A stretch of 64,000 nucleotides of DNA from Plotosus lineatus (lineage: Eukaryota > Chordata > Actinopteri > Siluriformes > Plotosidae): NCBI GenBank assembly GCA_024760905.1, contig CM045729.1:51227080-51291079 (forward strand), written 5' to 3'. The first letter of the stretch is position 1. Every line of letters starts with the position of its first letter. The notes beneath the pieces were generated by a model. The model saw only the letters and a list, made by a program, of their open reading frames with translations, did no database searches and was not told the DNA's origin. The position numbers were made by a program, and so were the translations under genes. This document shows positions 1 through 9,198 of this stretch, piece after piece.

Positions 1-140
1 ACGACCTGTTGACACCAATATCAAGTGGTTGGAGTTCTTTGGTTAAGCCACCGGAATGATGGTAAGCTCTGAATTAGTTTGCTTCACTTGGGTTTTGACG
101 GTGTTGGTGAGATGCAGTTTCATCTACACGCAAGGTCCAC
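1..140 (-). pseudogene. pogo/Tigger-like transposase fragment
   Basis: Minus-strand translation gives two overlapping frames that together resemble the C-terminal catalytic part of pogo/Tigger DDE transposases. One frame holds LTNTVKTQVKQTNSELTIIP and ends at a stop. The other continues as GLTKELQPLDIGVNRS, the conserved block beginning PGG(L/M)T..LQPLD that precedes the last acidic residue. A one-base frameshift near 55-60 joins them, so this copy is dead. The element runs off the left edge of the window. Family assignment rests on the LQPLD block; no TIR is visible for this fragment. Confidence 0.7.
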
Positions 141-362
141 TGTCAATTTTTTTTTTTTTTTTGAAGATTAAAGGCTTTTATGTATGCCTTATGGCCTGAA
201 AAATACAATAATATAAAACAGACCACAGGGGTCCAGATATCCAGAAGTCCAATATATAAATGGTGACCCATATACAATCGCACCCATTTGTCCCGAGAGG
301 GAACACTTACATTAAATGTGATGATCATGTCTTTGTTTCTAATTTAATCACATTAACAAATA
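141..362. other. AT-rich spacer, nothing identified
   Basis: Contains a T-homopolymer (about 147-162) and unremarkable AT-rich sequence. It lies inside what should be a 3' intron of ino80d. No exon-like reading frame was recognised. Confidence 0.4.
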
Positions 363-764
363 CAGTTATCCCTCGCTACTTCGCGGTTTTGTTTTGTTTT
401 TCATCGAATTTAAAAAAAGGAAATTAAGGAATAGGGGAAAAAGTTAAGGAAAATGGCACAAAAAACAAGGCCAAATATGCAAAAAAACAACCCAAAACCT
501 CCCATCAAAACTAGTTACATTTTTGTGAGGTGCACATCTGCGTGCATGCGCTTGTCTGCATATGTGTGTATCTATATTTTATTTACATATTATGCATTAT
601 TTTTAATGTTTGTTATTATAAGCATTGAATATGTATTTATTGATATTATATACACATACAGGCACGTATACGTTCGTCAGGGGAGGTTGGGGGGTGAGCC
701 TACCTCACAGAATTCAGTGGTCGTATCTCGGTCCCAATTAACCACAGAAAGTGAGGGATCCCAG
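363..764. mobile_element. pogo-like MITE, copy 1 of the 'GGATCCCTC' family
   Basis: It starts after a TA with CAGTTATCCCTCGCTACTTC and ends with the inverted form of CTGGGATCCCTCACTTTC, followed by a TG repeat. The interior shares long blocks with 29734-30201 (inverted) and 30242-30465. That explains the spurious open frame across 453-887. TA target and TIR style fit pogo/Tc1-mariner MITEs. No transposase is encoded. Confidence 0.65.
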
Positions 765-1150
765 TGTGTGCGTGTGTGTGTGTATATATATATATATATT
801 ATATATACACACAGACGCTCTCCGACTTGCGCTCATCCGTTTTACATTTTTTCTTTTTTTAAAAAAAAAAGTCAAATTTTGAGTTAACATACCTATGTAG
901 TACGCTGATGTAACGATGCTGCGTCCATTGTTTACAAACAGACTGAACGTGCCCCTCCTCCTTCCCAGTTCAGTTTATATATATATATAGTTATATAGCG
1001 TGTATACCTTGTGTTAAGACGTCGTCTCTGTGATCTTTGTGTTTACACCGTTTTGCGGACTTTTGTAACCCTAAGCAAATATGGTTGGTCAGAAGCGTAA
1101 GCCTACTAGCATGGGTGCAAGTCTCATACACAGAGATGAATTAACTATCT
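765..1150. repeat. TG/TA microsatellite and possible pogo 5' remnant
   Basis: A (TG)n(TA)n tract at 765-812 is followed by unassigned sequence. The ATG at 1081 opens a short frame starting MVGQKRKPTSMG. This loosely resembles pogo/Tigger transposase N-termini, but homology does not continue, so the assignment is tentative. Confidence 0.3.
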
Positions 1151-1206
1151 ACTCAGATCGGCGCAATCTACCATGCATACTCAGATCGGCGCAATCTACC
1201 ATGCAT
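1151..1206. repeat. 2 x 28-bp direct tandem repeat
   Basis: The 28-bp unit starting ACTCAGATCGGCGCAATCTA occurs at 1151-1178 and is repeated exactly at 1179-1206. It is a local duplication within the repeat-derived stretch. Confidence 0.85.
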
Positions 1207-2016
1207 ACTCAGTTAAGCAAAGAGAGTTGTAAAATGAATGAAAACCCGAATCCAGAAAAGAAAGAGAACTCTCCGCTCTGCTAGTGATTCACATCAGTGC
1301 AGGCTGAGTTCTAAACGAGTTCAACGGCGCCCTTGCTCACTTGAAAGACCAGCAGTCTGTATAACCCACAGCAAGTACACTACTTTCGGTTTTGAGTGCT
1401 TCACATATTGTAAGCGTTGATTGGCTGTTTTAAGCTTCATGTAAAGTGACTCGGTATAAATAAGTGACTTATTTGAAATTAATGTTGATATTATTTGATA
1501 TTATTTTACAATGTTATGTTTATAATAATTGATTTAGGGGTGTTTTATGAGATACGGTAATGGTATTTATGTATGTATAGTACAGTATGAGCGTACATCA
1601 CTGTAACAACATACATCACTGTAACAACTTGCGTTCGGCTGTCCGGAACCAATTAAAAACGTAAGTCGGGGAGCGTCTGTGTATATGAACATAATGAACT
1701 GGATAAGAGTGAACTCTGTAAATCTGATAAGATTCCGCTGTGCTGTGCTTGAGAGGAACCAGGAGTTTAAACACGGGACATAATGATATTGATAATGTAC
1801 AGATGATTATGGGGAGGAGAGAAAGAGACTGTACACAGTATAAACTCGTATAGGTTACTTATACAAGGTTAAAACAAAAGTTCACCTCTAAAGAATGCCC
1901 TGTAACAACTTATGAACAAATTCATCGGACGGCTGTCCAGAACCAAACTCGTTCGTAAGCTGGGGAACGTGTCTCTCTCTCTCTCTCTCTTATATATATA
2001 TATATATATAGAGAGA
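1207..2016. repeat. unassigned repeat-like intronic sequence
   Basis: Two similar segments are present, at about 1626-1670 and 1905-1960. Both carry CGGCTGTCC(G/A)GAACCAA followed by CGTAAG, which suggests the ends of a degraded DNA transposon. (CT)n and (TA)n tracts lie at 1973-2010. No gene is recognised. Confidence 0.35.
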
Positions 2017-2197
2017 AATTTGAGTGACATTTCAGCTGCTTGGCAGTCCGTGAATACTCAAACCGTGAGTAGTCAAGGGCCTACTGTGTGTGTGTGTGTA
2101 TATACACACATATACACACACACACACAGTAGGCCCTTGACTACTCACGGTTTGAGTCTTCACGGACTGCCAAGCAGCTGAAATGTCACTCAAATTC
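2017..2197. repeat. 181-bp near-perfect palindrome of two pogo-like MITE ends
   Basis: The left arm (2017-2083) contains GACATTTCAGCTGCTTGGCA and CTCAAACCGTGAGTAGTCAA. The right arm (2127-2197) is its reverse complement with about one mismatch. The centre is a TG/TATA/CA tract that is itself self-complementary. Each arm begins with the CAGTAGGCCC TIR of the element described at 2127-3521, so two copies sit head to head. Confidence 0.85.
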
Positions 2198-2345
2198 AAC
2201 CAGTGGCTGTCCTCCTTCCTGCTGATTGGTTGAGATGATGCGACACCTCTTTTTCCTCATTCTCAACTCAAGTTGTCAATGAGCCTCTTTTTTAGTGTGT
2301 TTTAATTACCAGTTAAGCTTGATGTCACTGTTATGGTGTCACAAT

Positions 2346-3035
2346 AAGCCCAGGCGGAGTTCTCAGAGTCTCCGGCATTTGGTTAGAAGTGGAAGGTTAG
2401 CACTTCCGGTCATACTGCTTGAAAATGTTCCGTCCCCGCGAAACAAGATGGATGAGCTTCATGCTCGGATTGAAGCGCAGAGAGATCTGCAGGACTGCTC
2501 CATGATGCGTTTCTGTGAAACATGGCTCGAGGAGAGTACACCTGATGAGGCGATTGCACCAGCCGGCTACATGGCCTTCATTCCCTGCGATCCCAAGCAC
2601 CGGAGTCATTGATCAGCCCCCCCCCCCCCCCCCAGGCTTATTGTTAGCCAGAGTGCAGCTAGCATTGAGCTACCATAGCATATTAGCTCAGGATAAGAGT
2701 TGAGAGTGCTCGGTGCTAAACGTCCAAAGACTCCGATCTCATAACTGTAGTAGGGCCGACCGGTCATAGACGAGCATAGTGCAAAACATGAACAAATAAA
2801 ACAAATCAAAAGAAACAACATGACTCTGAGAACTCCGCCTGGGCTTCTTGTTATCCGAGGTGCGGCTAGCATTGCGCTAGCGCGTGCTCAGTTGTAAACG
2901 CCCGAAGACTCCGATCTCATAGCTGTAGTAGGGTCGACCGGTCACAGACGAGCATAGTGCAAAACATGAACAAATAAAACAAATTAAAACGAACAAAGAA
3001 ACAGTTTGACTCTAAGAACTCCGCGATGTCACCCT
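2346..3035. repeat. inverted-repeat insert with internal tandem duplication
   Basis: A perfect 25-bp inverted repeat lies at 2346-2370 and 2822-2846 (core GGCGGAGTTCTCAGAGTC). A segment of about 190 bp (2645-2838), containing AGACTCCGATCTCATA and GAGCATAGTGCAAAACATG, is repeated at about 2850-3028. A C-homopolymer sits at 2617-2633. The repeat ends in a third copy of the inverted-repeat core (ACTCTAAGAACTCCGC). Confidence 0.75.
2410..2609 (+). pseudogene. LINE endonuclease fragment
   Basis: The frame reads NKMDELHARIEAQRDLQDC, then FCETWLEESTPDEAI and a GY..F.. D block. This is the layout of the N-terminal APE-type endonuclease of CR1/L2/Rex-like LINEs (NKMDEL, then (T/E)TWL, then PD). Only about 65 residues are present before a stop at 2610, so it is a captured fragment. 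It lies between the inverted repeats at 2346 and 2822. Confidence 0.6.
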
Positions 3036-3525
3036 CAAGGCAGCGCCATCTTGGAGACGTCACATTCGATGTAAAAGGACATGAAGAGTAATAAAGCTCA
3101 TCCTTTTAGTATCGTTTGTTAAACATGCTACAGAACATAAAATCTCACGCACAAACATTCTAAACATTAACTTAGGTAATGTACTGGAAAACTAATTGAA
3201 AAATTTTAAAAACTTTAATTCTAGTGCTTTACAACAGTATATGCTGTATAATGTTTATATTTTATCATCAACAAATATAACAGTAAAAACTGACAAGTTT
3301 TTCTTCATTAACACTGTATTAAAGAGTAAGCCTGTCTATAGAATGTGTTTAAGAAGTATATTTTAGAGCATGTAATAGATACACAGTATTTTACTTCCGG
3401 TTTCTCATTCGCGCATGTAATATGATACATGGGGTTTTACTTCCGGGTACAGAACTTGCGGATTATCTTCATTAGCGATAGGGACCGGAACCGATCCCCT
3501 GCGAATATCGAGGGCCTACTGTATA

Positions 3526-5077
3526 CTGGTCCTTCTCAAAAAATTAGCATATTGTGATAAAGTTCATTATTTTCTGTAATGTACTGATTAAAAATTAAAC
3601 TTTCATATATTTTAGATTCATTGCACACCAACTGAAATATTTCAGGTCTTTTAATACTGATGATTTTGGCATACAGCCCATGAAAACCCAAAATTCCTAT
3701 CTCAAAAACTTAGCATATCATGTTCAGGTACTCTAAACGAGCTATTAACCTAATCATCTGAATCCATGATTTAACTCTAAACACCTGCAAAAGATACCGG
3801 AGGCTTTTAAAAATTCCCAGCCTGGTTCATTACTCAAAACCGCAATCATGGGTAAGACTGCCGACCTGACTGCTGTCCAGAAGGCCATCGTTGACACCCT
3901 CAAGCAAGAGGGTAAGACACAGAAAGAAATCTCTGAGTGAATAGGCTGTTCCCAGAGTGCTGTATCAAGGCACCTCAGTGGGACGTCTGTGGGAAGGAAA
4001 AAGTGTGGCAGAAAACGCTGCACACGAGAAGAGGTGACCGGACCCTGAGGAAGATTGTGGAGAAGGGCCGATTCCAGACCTTGGGGGACCTGTGGAAGCA
4101 GTGGACTGAGTCTGGAGTAGAAACATCCAGAGCCACTGTGCATAGGCGTGTGCAGGAAATGGGCTACAGGTGCCGCATTCCCCAGGTCAAGCCACTTTTG
4201 AACCAGAAACAGCTGCAGAAGAAAGTACTTTTTTTGGATGAACGCAAATTTTGCATGTCATTCGGAAATCAAGGTGCCAGAGTCTGGAGGAAAACTGGGG
4301 AGAAGGAAATGCCAAAATGCATGTAGTCCAGTGTCAAGTACCCACAGTCAGTGATGGTCTGGGGTGCCATGTCAGCTGCTGGTGTTGGTCCACTGTGTTT
4401 TACCAAGGGCAGAGTCAATGCAGCTAGCTATCAGGAGATTTTGGAGCACTTCATGCTTCCATCTGCTGAAAAGCTTTATGGAGATGAAGATTTTCATTTT
4501 TCAGCACGACCTGGCACCTGCTCACAGTGCCAAAACCACTGGTAAATGGTTTACTGACCATGGTATTACTGTGCACAATTGGCCTGCCAACTCTCCTGAC
4601 CCGAACCCCATAGAGAATCTGTGGGATATTGTGAAGAGAAAGTTGAGAGACACCAGACCCAACACTGTGGATGAGCTTAAGGCCGCTATCGAAGCATCCT
4701 GGGCCTCCGTAACACCTCAGCAGTGCCACAGGCTGATTGCCTCCATGCCACGCCGCATTGAAGCAGTCATTTCTGCAAAATGATTCCCGACAAAGTATTG
4801 AGTGCATAACTGAACATAATTATTTGACAGTTGACTTTTTTTGTATTAAAAAACACTTTTTTTAATTGGTTGGATGAAATATGCTAATTTTTTGAGATGG
4901 GGATTTTGGGTTTTCATGAGCTGTATGCCAAAATCATCAGTATTAAAACATAAAATACCTGAAATATTTCAGTTGGTGTGCAATGAATCTAAAATATATG
5001 AAAGTTTAATTTTTATCAGTACATTACAGAAAATAATAAACTTTATCACATTATGCTAATTTTTTGAGAAGGACTAG
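3526..5077 (+). mobile_element. Tc1-like transposon, copy A
   Basis: It is bounded by TA on both sides (3524-3525 and 5078-5079). The TIRs start CTGGTCCTTCTCAAAAAATT on the left and CTAGTCCTTCTCAAAAAATT on the right (inverted), and long terminal repeats of about 200 bp contain inner copies. Full length is 1552 bp against 1610 bp for copy B. It belongs to the same family as the copies at 16643, 30577 and 63051. Confidence 0.92.
3848..4783 (+). pseudogene. Tc1 transposase, decayed (copy A)
   Basis: The start MGKTADLTAVQKA is at 3848 and an HTH/paired-like N-terminus follows. Inactivating changes are visible. TGA replaces CGA at codon 31 (3938-3940). A one-base loss near 4023 shifts the frame in the CTTRRGDRTL region. 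About 50 bp are missing before FLDE at 4221. A TAG lies at 4324, and a further frameshift near 4500 precedes the QHDLAPAHSA block. The DD34E blocks (LDE, HDLAPAH, NPIENLW) can still be read in different frames. Confidence 0.88.
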
Positions 5078-5089
5078 TATTATATATAC

Positions 5090-5752
5090 ACACACATGAA
5101 TGCCAAGGACCCAACAGGAACGGTGAGGTTACAAGGAGCAGAGATAAGGAAGGTGGAGGATTTTAAGTGCTTAGGCTCAACAATCCAGAGCAATGGAGAT
5201 TGTGGAAAAGAGGTGAAGAAGCGTGTGCAGGCTGGTTGGAGAAAAGTGTCCGGTGTGATGTGTGATAGGAAGGTATCGGCAAAAATGAAAGGAAAAGTGT
5301 ACAAGACGGTGTTGAGGCCAGCGATGTTGTATGGTTTAGAAACAGTGGCGCTGGGGAAAAGACAGGAGGCAGAGCTGGAGGTAACAGAGATGAAAATGTT
5401 GAGGTTCTCTTTGGGAGTAACGAGGATGGATAGGATCAGGAATGAGCACATCAGCGGGACAGCACATGTAAGACGTTTTGGAGACAAAGTCAGAGAGGCT
5501 AGGTTGAAATGGTTTGGACATGTACAGAGGAGGGATAGTGAGTATATTGGTAGTAGGATGTTGAGGTTAGAATTACCAGGCAGAAGGCCTTAGAGGAAGA
5601 CCAAAGAGACGATTCATGGATGTGGTGAAGGAGGACATGAAGGCAGTTGGTCTAAGAGAAAAAGATGCAGATGATAGGGTGAGATGGAGGCAGATGATTC
5701 GCTTTGGCGACCCCTGAAGGGAAAAGCCGAAAGGACAAGACGACGACGACTA
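5090..5752 (+). pseudogene. RTE-type LINE 3' fragment (reverse transcriptase C-terminus)
   Basis: An open frame from 5096 encodes the thumb/C-terminal part of the RTE ORF: TVRLQGAEIRKVEDFKCLGS, then MLYGLETVALGKRQEAELEV and RRFGDKVREARLKWFGHVQR. A frameshift near 5587 precedes the final RWRQMIRFGDP-like end. The 3' tail (GGCGACCCCTGAAGGGAAAA, then GCCGAAAGG and (ACG)n) is the standard RTE end seen in the other copies here. It is 5'-truncated and inserted in CA-rich sequence just after Tc1 copy A. Confidence 0.85.
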
Positions 5753-5755
5753 CAC

Positions 5756-5930
5756 ACAATTCATTCGTTCATTTTCTGAAGCGCTTAACCCTAGAGTCAC
5801 GGAGAGGCTGGCGCCCATCTCAGCTGACTTTGGGTGAGGGCAGAGTACACCCCAGACAGCTCATCATGCCATCTCAGGGTAGAAGCATGCTGACAGCTAT
5901 GCAGCTACTCTTTATATGAAAAAGGTTGTT
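5756..5930 (-). mobile_element. SINE fragment (tail and body), minus orientation
   Basis: TTCATTTTCTGAAGCGCTTA, then ACCCTA, a CCCATCTCAGCTGACT box and CAGCTCATCA form the inverted tail/body of the tRNA-headed SINE-B family also seen at 12072 and 36280. The tRNA head is missing. Confidence 0.6.
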
Positions 5931-6382
5931 CTGGTTATTTATTTGAGTTTTAATTCTTGTCGCAAAGTAGCAAATACTTTAGGTCTTAATACTATTTATA
6001 AGCCTTGTGTCAGTTACTGAGGATCAAACATTCAATTCAAATGAATATTCAAACAGGCTGATAACTATATACAACCTCAATAATAAATGCAAGTTTTATA
6101 AGCATGGCTTACGATCACCTGAGGATTTCAATCATTTTAGAACCAGAACTGCTCTAGAAGATACTGTCCAAGGTAATTTGTCAATATTACTGACGACTGT
6201 ACTATACGGTCTGGAGACAATGCAGTTCTGCATAGTGTGTATTTTATTTATTTATTTTTTTTTACACTCTAGGTATCTAGAGTCAAACTCCTCGTCAATA
6301 CCTTGTTGGTGGTCTTGTTGTGTCGATACAAAAATCTTCCTCTTCCAGTACTACCGAATGAAATTTTGCAGACTTGTAGAGG
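5931..6382. other. intronic sequence, nothing identified
   Basis: AT-rich, with no coding frame, TIR or tRNA head recognised on either strand. Confidence 0.4.
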
Positions 6383-6668
6383 TAAGTCTGTTGGGTTTTT
6401 ACACCCGAGCCTAGCGGCTCATCAGGCCGGTGCTTATCCCCGGTTTCCATAGCGTGAAGCGACTAGGAGTTCAACTCGTCCTGGATGGGATGCTAGTCCA
6501 TCACAGGTTACCTTCCCAGTATATTTTACTGGTACCCATTTATACTGCTGGGTGAACAGAGGCACACTTGTGGTTGAGACCTTGCCCAGGGGTCTTAGGA
6601 CAGTGAGGGTCTCAGTGGGATTTGAACTCATGAGCCCAGCACTCTCACCACTACACCACTGACCCCAC
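6383..6668 (-). mobile_element. SINE-C, minus orientation
   Basis: The inverted head reads GGGTCAGTGGTGTAGTGGTG, then GAGTGCTGGGCTCATGAG with a B-box-like GTTCAAATCCC, a tRNA-like promoter. The body carries CCATTTATACTGCTGGGTGA and the tail GAGCCGCTAGGCTCGGGTG. Matching copies are at 23415-23718 and 58357-58665. Confidence 0.75.
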
Positions 6669-6884
6669 TTGCAGACTTGTACTTGATGACAAAATAAACG
6701 ATATAACGCTGGACTTCTAATTTTCAGACTGAAAACAGAATTATTTTCCCAAAGTCGAATAGATCACTGATATCTTTTTGGTGTGTAGATTAAATGAGAA
6801 TGCTTCTAAGACATAAGACATGAGGAATTCCTCATAACAGTGCTGTTTAAAGTGTATTCAAACAATTATCTACACTATTTATAT
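6669..6884. other. intronic sequence, nothing identified
   Basis: Short AT-rich spacer between two SINEs; no coding or repeat signal was recognised. Confidence 0.4.
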
Positions 6885-7235
6885 TGGGCAGTGGTGGCCT
6901 GGTGGTAAAGGGTGCTGGATCGCTGATCCTAAGGTTGGGGGTTCGAGTCCTACTCTCCACAGGGTTGTCACTGTCCCCCAGTGCAGCTGACTGGGTTATC
7001 AAACGCCAGCCATGTCTCTTACTGTCTATGGTGAAAGGTTCATGTAAAAGAACCATTGCTGACTTTCGTTAAGAGTAGCTGCACAGCCGTCAGCATGTTT
7101 CTAGCCCTTGCTAAAGGGTTGTGTCAGGAAGGGCATCCGATGTAAAAAAAAAATAATGCCAAATTAAACATGCGAATTCGATGATTTGCTGTGGCGTACC
7201 CTGAAAAAAGGGAAAAAGCCAAAGGGAAAAGAAGA
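6885..7235 (+). mobile_element. SINE-A (tRNA head plus RTE ends), copy 1
   Basis: The head GGGCAGTGGTGGCCTGGTGG, with a B-box GGTTCGAGTCC-type sequence (here GGGGGTTCGAGTCCTAC), marks a tRNA-derived SINE. The body contains GGGTTGTGTCAGGAAGGGCA followed by TCCGATGTAAAA, which matches the 5' end of the full-length RTE at 48026-47930. The tail, TTTGCTGTGGCG..CCCTGAA and AAAGCC, matches the RTE 3' end. Confidence 0.85.
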
Positions 7236-7433
7236 TCGACATTATTTCTATTATCAGCCTACTATCTCTGTACAATCTTGTTACACAGGCAAAAAAGAAA
7301 ACAAGTCACATACTATGTAGTTCTGGTACAGGTATCCATGTATGTAAATGGAAATGAATATGGCATGTACTGTACTACATTCTATCAGGGTAGGAAAATA
7401 CTGTGATATTTAAGGCTGATGTATTGTTTGTAC

Positions 7434-7645
7434 CTGATACTGGTATGGTGGCTTAGCAGTGCCAACGTGGGGGGCATGGGCAGATTGCCCTGTGGTAGGG
7501 CAGGAGGAATGGGTTTCTGGGGACGTCGCACTACTTTCCTCCTCTTTTTCTTGTGTTTCTTTGTCAATGCTGGTGGTTTGGTCTTTTTCCGTGGCCGTCT
7601 CTGCTGCTGCACCCTTCTGTTACTGTCCCCACGGAGGAAATTATC
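7434..7645 (-). CDS. ino80d: ino80d coding exon 7
   Basis: The acceptor TTTTCTGCAG|GAT gives DNFLRGDSNRRVQQQRRPRK, then KTKPPALTKKHKKKRRK and RRPQKPIPPALPQGN. It is highly basic and probably contains a nuclear localisation or DNA-contacting segment. The donor is TATCAG|GTACAA, leaving two bases (AG) for the next exon. That exon, expected to start with an SPSTPEL-like acidic region, is not found between here and position 1. Confidence 0.95.
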
Positions 7646-9140
7646 CTGCAGAAAATATACAAGCACACACTTGGTTTATCAAAGCAAGCCTATCAAAGAT
7701 CATCCTTCATTATAGTGTCAAACAATGAAATATAATCTGTTTCCCGATTCAAGTCCTGGTTTCATGGAGGGTCATAACACTAATGTACTTTTTCAGATAA
7801 CCACAGTCTGTTCTGCAGTTACATTTACAGCATTTGGCAGACGCTTTTATCCAGAGTGACTAATACTTATCTTTATATATGGATATACAGTGGAGCCTCG
7901 TTATCCGAACACTCTTGAGTCCGAACAAATCGTAATCTGAACAAAAAATCCGTGAGTTCTTCCGTCCGGGAAACCGAACAAAAACCGGAAGTCGAACTCG
8001 AGAAAAAAACTGGAGATATATATATGTGTATATAAATTAATTAATTAGTCCGCCCTCTACTTACAAAAATGTCTGAATACAAAAAATCCAGGTAACGAAA
8101 ACCATTTTCCTAAATTTTCGCCCTCTGTATACCAAACAACCTCTTACCAAAAGCGGCAAACGTGCCATTCAAAAATTCAAACAATACACAAGTTGCTTTC
8201 TCATTGGCTGTCTCCCAACATCCCGCCCCGCTGGCCTCCCCTTGGCCAGGAGGGAGCTGAATCTCCATAGTACTGCACCCATAAAGCTTGTTTGTAAAGC
8301 GTAAAAGAGAGCTGTACTGTTAGTTCGTGAGTTTCGAAAATGCTCATTGCAGCTTATTTTTCGTTTTTTTAAGTTGTTTAATTCAGTAAATGTTTAATAA
8401 ATGTGGTGTGCTCTGCCGAATGTGAGAAACACGGCTCATCTCGACCTCTTATCCCTCAAGCAAACAAGTGAATGTTGAGTACTAGTGTTCAAAGCACACT
8501 TGCCTGCTTGACATATCGGAAGTCCGGACAAGCCGCATTCCGCCCCAAAACCTCTGTGTCGGCCGCGACGCTTCCCGCACTTAGCGGAGCGCATCACAAA
8601 TGTTTAATAAATGTTTAATATCGTTTTGTTAATAATAAAATTGGTTAATAAAAATGTTTATTGTTTCATATTGTTTTGTTAATAAAAAAATTGGTTCATA
8701 AAAAATGTTCTAAATCTCCATAGTAGTGTACCCATGCCCGTTTATCACACGTATAAAAAAAAAGAGTTGTACTTTTGGTTCGTGAGTTTATTTGAGAGGG
8801 CTATGACCGATTTGAGCAGAGATGTGGTGCATTTGCCCTTACAGACACAGGACTGCGTACAGAGACAGTCAGAGATGAAAGGAGGCAGGTGGCCTTTAAC
8901 TCTCTTTCGAGAGTGCACATCACAGCTTATTCTTTGTTTTTTAAGTTGTTTAATTCAGTAAATGTTTAATAAATATGGCGCGCTCTGCCGAATGTGATCA
9001 AAACGCGGCTCATCTGGACCGCCGATCCCTCAAGGAAACAAGTTAATGTTGAGTCCGGATCTCTGATCTATCAAGCAGGAAGTGCACTTTAAATACCCCG
9101 TCTAAAAAGCTCCAGCGTTGGCTGCACACTGCATGTTGTT

Positions 9141-9198
<58 letters not shown>

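Larger units (their letters stand above)
2127..3521. mobile_element. pogo-like non-autonomous element, 'CAGTAGGCCCT' family
   Basis: The left end CAGTAGGCCCTTGAC (2127) and right end, inverted CAGTAGGCCCTCGATATTCG (3521), form TIRs. The subterminal segments match a second copy at 34181-34680, for example the block ending CAATGAGCCTC and the block around the CATGTCCTTTTAC motif. An unrelated segment with its own 25-bp inverted repeat lies inside (2346-2846). The Tc1 copy at 3526 sits immediately beyond the right TIR, using the adjacent TA. Confidence 0.6.

Noticed and set aside
453..887. 144-codon plus-strand open frame
   Set aside because: It lies inside a MITE and its TG/TA flank. The same sequence recurs at 30265-30465, and the frame has no conserved domain.
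3848..4783. Functional Tc1 transposase genes
   Set aside because: All four copies carry at least one stop, frameshift or deletion.
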